From positions 1 to 64,000 of the forward strand of contig NZ_ASHR01000037.1 of NCBI RefSeq assembly GCF_000400485.1: a DNA stretch of 64,000 nt, given 5' to 3'. The DNA comes from Agrococcus pavilionensis RW1. GTDB taxonomy: Bacteria; Actinomycetota; Actinomycetes; Actinomycetales; Microbacteriaceae. The position numbers and the translations under genes are program-made. The notes beneath the pieces are model-generated. The model did not search any database. It was given only the letters and a program-made list of their open reading frames with translations, and was not told where the DNA came from. Position 1 is the first letter of the stretch, and every line of letters starts with the position of its first letter. Of the stretch, positions 42,332-50,324 are shown piece by piece.

Positions 42332-42664
42332 GTGACGCAAGACACCGCATGGCTCTCCGTGCCCGACCTCGTGACACTGCTCGGCCAGCCCGTGGGGCGC
42401 ATCCATCGCCTGATCGAGGAGCATCGCCTGCCCGCCACGCGGCGCAACGGCCCCCTCCAGGTGCCGGCGCTGTGCGTGAAGGACGGCGAGCCGCTGCCCG
42501 AGCTGCGCGGCACGCTGCTCGTGCTGCTCGACCAGGGCTTCACCGAGGACGAGGCGATCGACTGGCTGCTCGCGGAGGACGACTCGCTCGGCGTGCCGCC
42601 GGTCGAGGCGATGCGCGGCGGCGCGAAGGCCGCCGTGCGCCGCGCGGCGCAGCTGCTCGGCTGA
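42332..42664 (+). CDS. Rv2175c-like DNA-binding protein
   Basis: The 110-residue protein has an N-terminal winged helix (about 8-60, with WLSVPDLVTLLGQPVGRIHRL) and a C-terminal helical region. It matches mycobacterial Rv2175c, a DNA-binding protein whose N-terminal threonine is phosphorylated by PknL. Here Thr2 and Thr5 are candidate sites. It is divergent from the kinase gene. Its genomic targets are unknown. Confidence 0.87.
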   Translation: MTQDTAWLSVPDLVTLLGQPVGRIHRLIEEHRLPATRRNGPLQVPALCVKDGEPLPELRGTLLVLLDQGFTEDEAIDWLLAEDDSLGVPPVEAMRGGAKAAVRRAAQLLG

Positions 42665-42667
42665 GCG

Positions 42668-43780
42668 CTAGCGGTCGCGCTTCGCGACCGTGTCGGCGAG
42701 CCGCTCGAGCTCGAGCATCGCCGCGCGCGAGAGCTCGCCCTCGTGGAGCGACTCGAGCGCCTCGCCGACCGCCCGGTCGATGAGCGCCTCGAGCCGCGCG
42801 GGCGCCTCCGAGCCGGCGATCGCGTCCTGCAGCACCGCGACCTGCCGCTCGTCGAGCTCGCGGTCGCCGAGCAGCTCGTCGAGCATCGTGCGGACGCCGG
42901 GCGCGAGCCGCTGCCGCGCGATCTCGATGAGCACCGTGCGCTTGCCCTCGCGCAGGTCGTCGCCCGAGGGCTTCCCCGTGACCGCCGGGTCGCCGAAGAC
43001 GCCGAGCAGGTCGTCGCGCATCTGGAACGCGACGCCGAGCGGCAGGCCGTAGCCCGCGAGCGCGTCGAGCTGCGCGTCGTCGCCGCCCGCGAGGAGCGCG
43101 CCGAGCGCGAGCGGCGCCTCGACGGAGTACTTCGCCGACTTGAAGACCGCGACGGTGTGCGCCCGGTCGAGCAGGGCATCCGGGTCCTGCCGGATCCACG
43201 CGGCCTCCTCGAGCACGTCGAGGTACTGGCCGAACGTGACCTCCTCGCGCATGCGCCGGTAGGCGTCGTGCACGCGCTCGCCGTGCGCGGCGCCGCGGCA
43301 CGCCTCGACCATGCGGTCGTCGGCCCAGTTGAGCAGCAGGTCGCCGACGAGGATCGCGGCGCTCGTGCCCCACGACTCCGGCTCGCCCACCCACTCGCCC
43401 TCGCGGTGCATCGCCTCGAGCGCGCGGTGCATCGCGGGCCGCCCGCGGCGGGTGTCGGATGCGTCGATGATGTCGTCGTGCACGAGCGCGGCGGCGTGGA
43501 AGAGCTCCATCGCGGTCGCGACGCCGACGACGTCGCCCCACTCCGGGTCGCGCTCCGTGCCGGCCTCGTGCGTCGCGTCGGGCCGCGCGGCGGCGACCGC
43601 GTGCCAGCCCCACAGCACGAAGGCGCTGCGCACGCGCTTGCCGCCCGAGACCATCGCGCGCACGTGCCGCACGAGCGGCTCGGCATCGGGGGAGATGCGG
43701 GCGAGGGCGCGCTCGCGCGCGTCGAGATACTGGTCGATCGAGCCCTCGACTGCTCGGGCGAAGCGCTGCTGTGCGGACAC
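42668..43780 (-). CDS. idsA: polyprenyl (geranylgeranyl-type) diphosphate synthase
   Basis: The 370-residue protein is a trans-prenyltransferase that extends allylic diphosphates with isopentenyl diphosphate. The first aspartate-rich motif DDIID is at 102-106 and the second, QMRDDLLGVFGD, near 260. The residues before the first motif suggest a C20 or longer product, but chain length cannot be fixed. GTG 43780 is preferred because TAGCAT lies seven bases upstream; ATG 43789 is an alternative. Neighbours match mycobacterial idsA2. Its stop lies three bases from the converging Rv2175c-like gene. Confidence 0.91.
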   Translation of the reverse strand: MSAQQRFARAVEGSIDQYLDARERALARISPDAEPLVRHVRAMVSGGKRVRSAFVLWGWHAVAAARPDATHEAGTERDPEWGDVVGVATAMELFHAAALVHDDIIDASDTRRGRPAMHRALEAMHREGEWVGEPESWGTSAAILVGDLLLNWADDRMVEACRGAAHGERVHDAYRRMREEVTFGQYLDVLEEAAWIRQDPDALLDRAHTVAVFKSAKYSVEAPLALGALLAGGDDAQLDALAGYGLPLGVAFQMRDDLLGVFGDPAVTGKPSGDDLREGKRTVLIEIARQRLAPGVRTMLDELLGDRELDERQVAVLQDAIAGSEAPARLEALIDRAVGEALESLHEGELSRAAMLELERLADTVAKRDR

Positions 43781-43852
43781 AACCCACATGCTATTGACAG
43801 GAGTGATGCGTAGACTGGCGCTCCGCACCGGTCGGACGAAGGGGGGTGCGAG

Positions 43853-44230
43853 ATGGGCCTCTCCGAGCACGAGCAGCGACTGCTCGACGAGATGGAGCGC
43901 AATCTCTACAAGCACGAGGCGGACATCGTCGCGACGACGAGCGGGCCTCGCACGGTCGACTACACGAAGGTGGCCGTCGGCGTCCTCGGCGTCGTCGCCG
44001 GCCTCGTCCTCATCGTCGTGGGCGTGCTCATGAAGCTCGCCATCATCGGCGTCGCCGGCTTCGGCGTCGCGGTGCTCGGCGCGCTGTGGGCGCTCTCCGC
44101 CTCGCGACCCGCGTCGGGCGACGACGTGCCGCGAACCGGCGCGATGGGCGAGGGCCCCGCCGCGACGAAGCAGTCGACGAGCCTCATGGACCGCCTCGCC
44201 GAGGAGTGGGACGACCGCAACCAGCGCTGA
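43853..44230 (+). CDS. DUF3040 membrane protein
   Basis: The 125-residue protein opens with LSEHEQRLLDEMERNLYKHE, the signature of DUF3040, followed by two membrane helices (about 42-62 and 65-84) and a polar tail. The family (Rv2169c in mycobacteria) is restricted to actinobacteria and lies near the dcw cluster; its function is unknown. TAGACT at 43811-43816 is the -10 candidate and GAAGGGGGG the ribosome binding site. Confidence 0.85.
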   Translation: MGLSEHEQRLLDEMERNLYKHEADIVATTSGPRTVDYTKVAVGVLGVVAGLVLIVVGVLMKLAIIGVAGFGVAVLGALWALSASRPASGDDVPRTGAMGEGPAATKQSTSLMDRLAEEWDDRNQR

Positions 44231-44237
44231 GCCCGCA

Positions 44238-44260
44238 GCGCTCACCTTCACGGTGAGCGC
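44238..44260 (+). terminator. hairpin after the DUF3040 gene
   Basis: GCGCTCACC and GGTGAGCGC form a nine-base stem with a five-base loop eight bases after the stop codon. No T-tract follows. Confidence 0.5.
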
Positions 44261-44270
44261 GCAGGGCTCA

Positions 44271-44313
44271 GGGTCGAGTAGCGCGCGGCGCAGCCGCGCG
44301 CGCATCGAGACCC
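44271..44313. repeat. palindromic intergenic element
   Basis: A nine-base stem GCGCGCGGC/GCCGCGCGC with a GCA loop is flanked by GGGTCGAGTA and ATCGAGACCC, which partly pair. Elements bounded by tctcgat and actcgac are frequent between genes in high-GC actinobacteria. It lies in the 390-base gap 44231-44620, which has no gene I can support. Confidence 0.5.
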
Positions 44314-44375
44314 ACTGCTGACCCGAGCGACACCGGATCCAGCTCCAGTCCCCACCCCCTCCACCTTCCTCCCCC

Positions 44376-44407
44376 AGGGACCGACTCACCCGAGTCGGTC
44401 CCTTTTT
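44376..44407 (+). terminator. Rho-independent terminator upstream of mraZ
   Basis: A perfect 12-base stem (AGGGACCGACTC with its complement) with loop ACCC is followed by five T bases. It is the most canonical terminator in the window and insulates the dcw cluster from upstream transcription. Confidence 0.92.
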
Positions 44408-44529
44408 CGCGCCCTCGTGCGCTCCTGCGCCCCACCGTGCGGCCGATCCAGCGCGAATCTCGGCCGAATCCCTCCACCGCGATCCTCCGCAGAATCCTGC
44501 GCAACACGCGGGTGAATGCAGAGGATTCC

Positions 44530-44576
44530 TAGGCTGATGTGGCGGTCAGTGGAGTAGAGTGGAGGAAGTCGGGGTG
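44530..44576 (+). promoter_or_regulatory. mraZ promoter with 10-base-spaced MraZ-like boxes
   Basis: GTGGAG occurs at 44549 and 44559, and TCGGGG at 44569, a strict 10-base period. MraZ is known to bind tandem G-rich boxes with this spacing in front of its own gene. TAGGCT at 44530-44535 and TAGAGT at 44555-44560 are -10 candidates. The boxes overlap the second. Confidence 0.55.
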
Positions 44577-44620
44577 ACCCGGCGCAGCATCTGCTCGCAG
44601 GCCGGACGAGAGGGGGCACC

Positions 44621-45052
44621 GTGTTCCTCGGCACGCACACGCCCAAGCTCGACGACAAGGGCCGCGTGATCCTCCCCGCCCGGTTCCGCCAGGAGCTCGA
44701 GGGCGGGCTCGTGCTCACGCGCGGCCAGGAGCGGTGCATCTACGTCTTCTCGATGCGCGAGTTCGAGCGCGTCCACGAGCAGATCCGGCAGGCGCCGCTC
44801 ACCTCGGCCGGTGCGCGCGACTTCCTGCGGCTCTTCCTCTCGGGCGCCTCGAGCGAGCAGCCCGACAGCCAGCACCGCGTCACGATCCCCTCGAACCTCC
44901 GCGAGTACGCCGGCCTCGGCCGCGAGCTCACCGTGATCGGCGCGGGCTCCCGCGCCGAGATCTGGGACACCGAGGCGTGGAACGCCTACTACGCGGCCAA
45001 GGAGGCCGACTTCGCTGCGACGACGGAGGAGGTGATCCCCGGCATCTTCTGA
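44621..45052 (+). CDS. mraZ: transcriptional regulator MraZ
   Basis: The 143-residue protein has two SpoVT/AbrB-like swapped-hairpin domains. The first is [22 protein letters not shown] and the second contains [17 protein letters not shown]. MraZ binds DNA as a ring-shaped oligomer and represses the dcw operon it heads. GTG 44621 is preceded by GAGAGGGGG. Length is typical. Confidence 0.95.
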   Translation: MFLGTHTPKLDDKGRVILPARFRQELEGGLVLTRGQERCIYVFSMREFERVHEQIRQAPLTSAGARDFLRLFLSGASSEQPDSQHRVTIPSNLREYAGLGRELTVIGAGSRAEIWDTEAWNAYYAAKEADFAATTEEVIPGIF

Positions 45053-45150
45053 CCCGACCCGTGACCCTCAGCCGGTCGCCGCGCCGCACCTTCCCCGGTG
45101 GCGCGTCGCACGGATGGGGATCAGGGGCCGGGTCGGACCGCCCGAAGCCC

Positions 45151-46158
45151 ATGGACGCATCCGACCTCCACATCCCCGTCATGCTCGAGCGCACGCTCGA
45201 GCTGCTCGCGCCCGCGGTCGCGCGCGCCGAGGCCGCGGGCCGCGCGCCGCTCGTCATCGACGGCACGCTCGGCATGGGCGGCCACACCGAGGCGATGCTC
45301 GCGGCGCACCCGTCACTCCGCGTCGCCGGCATCGACCGCGACCCCGACGCCATCCGGCTCGCGGGGGAGCGGCTCGCGCGCTTCGGCGACCGCTTCGTGC
45401 CCGTGCAGACCACGTACGACCGCATCGACCTCGCGCTCGAGGCCGCCGGCGCCGCGCGCGCCGACGGCATCCTGCTCGACCTCGGCGTCTCGAGCCTGCA
45501 GCTCGACGACGCCGAGCGGGGCTTCGCCTACGCGAAGGACGCGCCGCTCGACATGCGCATGGGCCAGTCGGGCGACGTGACGGCCGCGACGATCCTCGCC
45601 GAGCGCAGCGACCGCGAGCTCGCGCGGCTCTTCCGCGTCTACGGCGACGAGAAGCTCGCCGACCGCTACGCGCGGGCGATCGTCGCCGCGCGCGCCGAGG
45701 CGCCGATCGAGACCTCCGCGCGGCTCGTCGACATCCTGCAGGCGGCGACGCCGCGCGCGCTCGCGAACCAGGGCCACCCCGGGAAGCGCGTCTTCCAGGC
45801 GCTGCGCATCGAGGTCAACCAGGAGCTCGCGATCCTCGAGCGCACGATGCCCGCCGCGATCGACGCGCTCGGCGTCGGCGGCAGGCTCGTCGTGCTCGCC
45901 TACCAGTCGCTCGAGGACCGCGTCGTCAAGCGCACCCTGCAGGCGGCGTCGAGCTCGACCGCGCCGCGCGACCTGCCCGTCGAGCTGCCCGAGCACGCGC
46001 CCCACCTGCGGCTGCTCGTGCGCGGCGCCGAGCTCGCCGACGAGGCCGAGCGCGCCCGCAACCCCCGATCCGCACCCGTCCGCCTGCGCGCGGCCGAGCG
46101 CATCCGACCCGCATCGAACGACTCGACCACCGCCCCGACCCCCAGGGAGCAGCCATGA
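45151..46158 (+). CDS. rsmH: 16S rRNA (cytosine-1402-N4)-methyltransferase
   Basis: The 335-residue SAM-dependent enzyme methylates C1402 of 16S rRNA. The SAM-binding GTLGMGGHTEAML, LDLGVSSLQLDD, AKDAPLDMRM and NQGHPGKRVFQALRIEVN blocks are present. ATG 45151 places the family start HIPVMLERTLELL at residue 7; GTG 45061 in frame would add 30 residues and is possible. Its stop overlaps the next gene by four bases. Confidence 0.93.
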   Translation: MDASDLHIPVMLERTLELLAPAVARAEAAGRAPLVIDGTLGMGGHTEAMLAAHPSLRVAGIDRDPDAIRLAGERLARFGDRFVPVQTTYDRIDLALEAAGAARADGILLDLGVSSLQLDDAERGFAYAKDAPLDMRMGQSGDVTAATILAERSDRELARLFRVYGDEKLADRYARAIVAARAEAPIETSARLVDILQAATPRALANQGHPGKRVFQALRIEVNQELAILERTMPAAIDALGVGGRLVVLAYQSLEDRVVKRTLQAASSSTAPRDLPVELPEHAPHLRLLVRGAELADEAERARNPRSAPVRLRAAERIRPASNDSTTAPTPREQP

Positions 46159-46835
46159 CCAGCCTGAGCGTCCTCGACCTGCACGCACAGCCGCTGCCCG
46201 CGCCCGAGGCGCCCGCCGAGCGGCACCTCAAGGCGCTGCCGTCGCCGCGCGTCGCGCCCCGGCGCGCGCCGCGCCTCGTGCACGGCGTCATCGCCCTCGC
46301 GGGCCTCGCCGGCATCGTGTGCGCGCAGCTCGGCCTCTCGGTCGTCATCAGCGAGGGCGCCTACCGCATGAGCGCGCTGCAGGCCGAGTCGACGAGCCTC
46401 GCGCGCGCCGAGCAGAGCGTCGCCGAGGAGCTCGCGGTGCTGAGCTCGCCGCAGCACGTCGCGGTCGCGGGTGCCGAGCTCGGCATGCTCGCCGGCCAGC
46501 CCTCGCAGTTCCTCACGCTCGCGACGACCTCGACCGCGGGCGGCCCCGACGCGCTCCACATGCAGGTGCCCGCCGTCGACGGCTTCGGCATGTACGTGCC
46601 CAACTCGCTCCTGACCGCGCAGCCGCAGGTCGCCGCATCCGTCGCCCAGGTGCAGGCCGCCACGATCGAGCCCTACCCGGGCATGCTGCTGCCCGCGGGC
46701 GAGAGCGCCGCGGCGATCGCCGCGGCCGCGCCCGCCGCCGCGCAGGACGTCGAGCCGACGGCGGTCGCGCCGACCACCGTCGCGCCGACGACGATCGCGC
46801 CGGGTACGCTGCTGCCGGCTCCCGGGCAGGAGTGA
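46155..46835 (+). CDS. ftsL: FtsL-like septum protein with long Pro/Ala tail
   Basis: The 226-residue protein occupies the ftsL position between rsmH and ftsI. It has a short basic cytoplasmic part, one membrane helix (about 40-62) and a predicted coiled segment (YRMSALQAESTSLARAEQSV), the FtsL layout. An extracellular tail of about 90 residues rich in Ala, Pro, Val and Thr, with APTTVAPTTIAP, is additional; classical FtsL is about 120 residues. Sequence identity to FtsL is weak, so the call rests on position and topology. ATG 46155 overlaps the rsmH stop. Confidence 0.75.
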   Translation: MTSLSVLDLHAQPLPAPEAPAERHLKALPSPRVAPRRAPRLVHGVIALAGLAGIVCAQLGLSVVISEGAYRMSALQAESTSLARAEQSVAEELAVLSSPQHVAVAGAELGMLAGQPSQFLTLATTSTAGGPDALHMQVPAVDGFGMYVPNSLLTAQPQVAASVAQVQAATIEPYPGMLLPAGESAAAIAAAAPAAAQDVEPTAVAPTTVAPTTIAPGTLLPAPGQE

Positions 46836-46926
46836 GCCGGCGAGGGCGTGGCGGCTCGGCCGCGCGCCCCGACGCCGATACCGTGCACGTCGACATGGAT
46901 GCTCGGCCGCCGAGCAGGAAGCGCAG

Positions 46927-48720
46927 GTGAGCGTGGCCGCGAGGGCGAAGCGCAGCAGCGAGCGGTGGCGGACCGTCCTGGTCGCCATCCTGACGTTCGC
47001 CCTGCTCGCCGTCTTCGTCGTGCGGCTCGCCGACATCCAGCTCGTGCGCGCCGAGGCGCTCAACGCCGAGGCGGATGGGCGGCGCGGGGTGACGCAGACG
47101 ATCTTCGGCACGCGCGGGCCCATCGTCGACGCGAACGGCACGGTGCTCGCCGAGAGCGTCGACCGCTGGGACCTCACGATCTCGCCGCGCTACACGCGCG
47201 ACCTGCAGCCCGGCATCGACCGCGTCGACGAGACGCTCACGGTCGGCGACGCGCTCGTCCAGATCGGCGCCATCACCGGGCAGGACCCCGTCGACCTGCA
47301 GGCGAAGATCCTCGCCGAGCTCGAGCGCAATCCCGACTCCGACTACCTGCTGCTCGTCGACGGACTCGACGTCTCGCAGTTCGAGGCGGTGCGCGACCTC
47401 GGCCTGCCCTACGTCTACCTGCGGCTCAACCCGCAGCGCGTCTATCCCGCGGGCTCGGTCGCGGGCAACCTCGTCGGCTTCATGGGCGCCGACGAGCCGC
47501 TCGCGGGCATCGAGCGCTCGGAGGACGAGTGCCTCTCGGCCGAGGACGGCGCGCGGGTCTTCGACCGCGGCGCCGACGGCACGCCCATCCCGGGCTCGAT
47601 GACGACGCGGCCCGCGATCGACGGCGGCTCGGTGCAGCTCACGATCGACGCCGACGTGCAGTTCCAGATGCAGCAGCTCACGCAGCAGTACACGTCCCAG
47701 CTGCGCGCCCGCAGCGGCACGAGCATCGTCATGCGCGCCGACGGCACGATCGTCGCGGTCGCCGAGTCGTCGACCGTCGACCCCAACGACCCCACGGCAT
47801 CCGATTCCCGCGACCGCGGCTCGCGCGCGTTCACCGCGGCGTACGAGCCGGGATCGATCTTCAAGGCGTTCTCGTTCGCCGCCATGCTCGACCTCGGCAT
47901 CATCACGCCGCGCGACGAGCTGAGCGTGCCGTGGACGTACACGGCGCCCGGCGTGCGCGTGCGCGACGCCCTCTCGCACGAGGTCAAGCAGTGGACGGCC
48001 GCCGGCATCCTCGTCAACTCGTCGAACTCCGGCATGGTGCGCCTCGCCGAGCCGATGTCGACCGCCGACTACTACGACTACCTCGACCGCTTCGGCTTCG
48101 GCGAGCGGAGCGCGGTCGACTTCGCCGGCGAGCAGTCGGTGGCGCTGCGGAACCCCGCGAACCTCGACGCGCAGACGCAGCTCAACGTGCTCTTCGGCCA
48201 GGGCATCGCCGCAACCCCCATCCAGCTCGCGTCGGCCTACCAGGCGCTCGCGAACGGCGGCGTGCACCTGCCCGCGCGGCTCATCGCCGGCTGCACCGAC
48301 GCCGAGGGCGAGGTCACCGCGCCCGAGGTCGGCGAGGGCGAGAGGGTCGTGAGCGACACGACCGCGCGCCAGACGCTCGAGGTGCTCGAGAACGTCGTGA
48401 CCGACTACGGCTACGACACCTTCCCGATCGAGGGCTACCGCATCGCCGCGAAGACCGGCACGGCGCAGATGGCGTACGAGGACGGATCGGGCTACGACCC
48501 GAACCGGATGATGATCTCGGTCGCGGGCGTGTTCCCCGTCGACGACCCGCAGTTCGTCGTGCTGACGATGTACGACAGCCCCCAGACGATCCGCACGAGC
48601 GGCGGGGCCATCCCGGCCTTCCACGATATGGTGAACCTCTTGATCCGCCACTTCGACATCCCGCCCAGCACGACCCAGCAGCCGGAGATCCCGCTCGAGT
48701 GGACCGCCGATCAGCCATGA
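46927..48720 (+). CDS. ftsI: division-specific penicillin-binding protein FtsI (PBP3)
   Basis: The 597-residue class B penicillin-binding protein cross-links septal peptidoglycan. It has one membrane helix (about 17-36), a dimerisation domain, and a transpeptidase domain with Ser310-Ile-Phe-Lys313, Ser365-Ser-Asn367 and Lys509-Thr-Gly. All catalytic motifs are intact. GTG 46927 has a weak AGG upstream. A 91-base gap separates it from ftsL, with a GATACCGT promoter-like stretch inside. The stop overlaps murE by four bases. Confidence 0.95.
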   Translation: MSVAARAKRSSERWRTVLVAILTFALLAVFVVRLADIQLVRAEALNAEADGRRGVTQTIFGTRGPIVDANGTVLAESVDRWDLTISPRYTRDLQPGIDRVDETLTVGDALVQIGAITGQDPVDLQAKILAELERNPDSDYLLLVDGLDVSQFEAVRDLGLPYVYLRLNPQRVYPAGSVAGNLVGFMGADEPLAGIERSEDECLSAEDGARVFDRGADGTPIPGSMTTRPAIDGGSVQLTIDADVQFQMQQLTQQYTSQLRARSGTSIVMRADGTIVAVAESSTVDPNDPTASDSRDRGSRAFTAAYEPGSIFKAFSFAAMLDLGIITPRDELSVPWTYTAPGVRVRDALSHEVKQWTAAGILVNSSNSGMVRLAEPMSTADYYDYLDRFGFGERSAVDFAGEQSVALRNPANLDAQTQLNVLFGQGIAATPIQLASAYQALANGGVHLPARLIAGCTDAEGEVTAPEVGEGERVVSDTTARQTLEVLENVVTDYGYDTFPIEGYRIAAKTGTAQMAYEDGSGYDPNRMMISVAGVFPVDDPQFVVLTMYDSPQTIRTSGGAIPAFHDMVNLLIRHFDIPPSTTQQPEIPLEWTADQP

Positions 48721-50324
48721 GAGCAGCGTTGGATGAGGAGAGGATGTCCGTGGGACCCGTCGCACCGAGGATCCTGCGGCCCGAGCACCCCACCCCCAGG
48801 CCGCTCACCGGTCTCGTCGAGGCGTTCGAGCTGACGGTCGAAGCCGATCTCGACGGGATCGAGGTCACGGGCGTCACGCTCGACTCGAGCGACGTCGAGC
48901 CCGGCGACCTGTTCGCGGCGCTGCCCGGCGCCCGGCGTCACGGCGCCGAGTTCGCCGCCGCGGCCCTCGAGCAGGGCGCGGTCGCGGTCGTCACCGACCC
49001 GGCCGGTGCCGCGATGCTCGAGACCGGCGCACCCGTCATCGTGCTCGACGACCCCCGCGCCGCGCTCGGCGAGATCTCCGCCTGGGTGTACCGCACGGGC
49101 GAGGACCGCCCGCGGCTCTTCGGCGTCACCGGCACGAACGGCAAGACCTCGACCTCCTTCATGCTCGAGGGCCTGCTCGCCGACCTCGGCTTCGTCACGG
49201 GCCTGTCGACGACCGCCGAGCGGCACGTCGGCGACCTCGTCGTGACGTCGAAGCTCACGACCCCGGAGGCGAGCGAGCTGCACGCCCTGCTCGCCCGCAT
49301 GCGCGAGGCCGGCGTGCGCGCCGCCGTGCTCGAGGTGAGCGCGCAGGCGATCGAGCGGCACCGCATCGACGGCGTCGTCTTCGACGTCGTCGCGTTCACG
49401 AACCTCAGCCACGACCACCTCGACGACTACGGCTCGATGGACGCGTACTTCGACGTGAAGGCCGAGCTCTTCACGCCCGATCGCGCCGAGCGCGGGGTCG
49501 TGTGCGTCGACACCGAGTGGGGCCGCCGCATCGCCGAGCGCAGCCGCATCCCCGTCACGACCGTCACGAGCGAGCCGGGCGTCGACGCCGACTGGCACGT
49601 CGACATCTGGGAGGAGACCCCCTCCTCCACCTCGTTCACGCTCACGGGCATCGACGGCGGCGCCGTCGAGGTGCAGATCCCCTTCATCGGCCGCCACATG
49701 GCGATCGACGCGGCGATCGCGATCCTCATGCTCGTCGAGGACGGCTTCGAGATGGACGCGATCGCCGAGGTCATCGACCGTGGCATGCGCCCGACGCTCC
49801 CCGGCCGCATCGAGCGCGTCTCGGGCGAGGAGGGCCCCGCGGTCTTCCTCGACTACGGCCACAGCCCCGACGCCTTCGTGCAGACCCTCGAGGCGCTCCG
49901 GCGCGTCACCGAGGGGCGCCTCGTCATGCTGTTCGGCGCCGACGGCGACCGCGACGCGACGAAGCGCGCCGACATGGGACGCATCGCCGCCGAGCTCGCC
50001 GACGCCGTCGTCGTCACCGACTTCAACCCGCGCACCGAGGACGCCGCGAGCATCCGCGCCCAGGTGCTGGGCGGCGCTCGCGCCGCCGCGGGCGGCAAGC
50101 CCGTCATCGAGTCGTCGCCCGAGGAGGCGGCGATCCGCGAGGCGCTGCGCCTCGCCGGCCCCGGCGACACCGTGCTGTGGGCCGGGCCCGGCGACGCCGA
50201 CTACCGCGACGTCGCGGGGGTGCGCGAGCCGTTCGACGCGCGCGCCGAGGCGCGCCGCGCGCTCGAGGAGGCCGGCTGGCCCACCGAGGAGCGCGGCGAG
50301 CGCCCGGCGCGGGACGTGCGCTGA
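48717..50324 (+). CDS. murE: UDP-MurNAc-tripeptide ligase MurE
   Basis: The 535-residue ATP-dependent ligase adds the diamino acid at position 3 of the stem peptide. The ATP loop GTNGKT is at 139-144, with the SHDHLDDYGSMDAYFD and LDYGHSPDAF blocks. The position-3 specificity motif, DNPR for meso-diaminopimelate enzymes, reads here as Phe436-Asn-Pro-Arg439. This fits Microbacteriaceae, which use diaminobutyrate, ornithine or lysine rather than diaminopimelate. ATG 48717 overlaps ftsI; ATG 48744 behind GAGGAG is an alternative. Confidence 0.94.
   Translation: MRAALDEERMSVGPVAPRILRPEHPTPRPLTGLVEAFELTVEADLDGIEVTGVTLDSSDVEPGDLFAALPGARRHGAEFAAAALEQGAVAVVTDPAGAAMLETGAPVIVLDDPRAALGEISAWVYRTGEDRPRLFGVTGTNGKTSTSFMLEGLLADLGFVTGLSTTAERHVGDLVVTSKLTTPEASELHALLARMREAGVRAAVLEVSAQAIERHRIDGVVFDVVAFTNLSHDHLDDYGSMDAYFDVKAELFTPDRAERGVVCVDTEWGRRIAERSRIPVTTVTSEPGVDADWHVDIWEETPSSTSFTLTGIDGGAVEVQIPFIGRHMAIDAAIAILMLVEDGFEMDAIAEVIDRGMRPTLPGRIERVSGEEGPAVFLDYGHSPDAFVQTLEALRRVTEGRLVMLFGADGDRDATKRADMGRIAAELADAVVVTDFNPRTEDAASIRAQVLGGARAAAGGKPVIESSPEEAAIREALRLAGPGDTVLWAGPGDADYRDVAGVREPFDARAEARRALEEAGWPTEERGERPARDVR

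Noticed and set aside
43794-43799. TTGACA as a -35 box for the DUF3040 gene
   Set aside because: The distance to the TAGACT -10 candidate is only 11 bases, too short for a normal promoter, and no alternative -10 lies at 17 bases.
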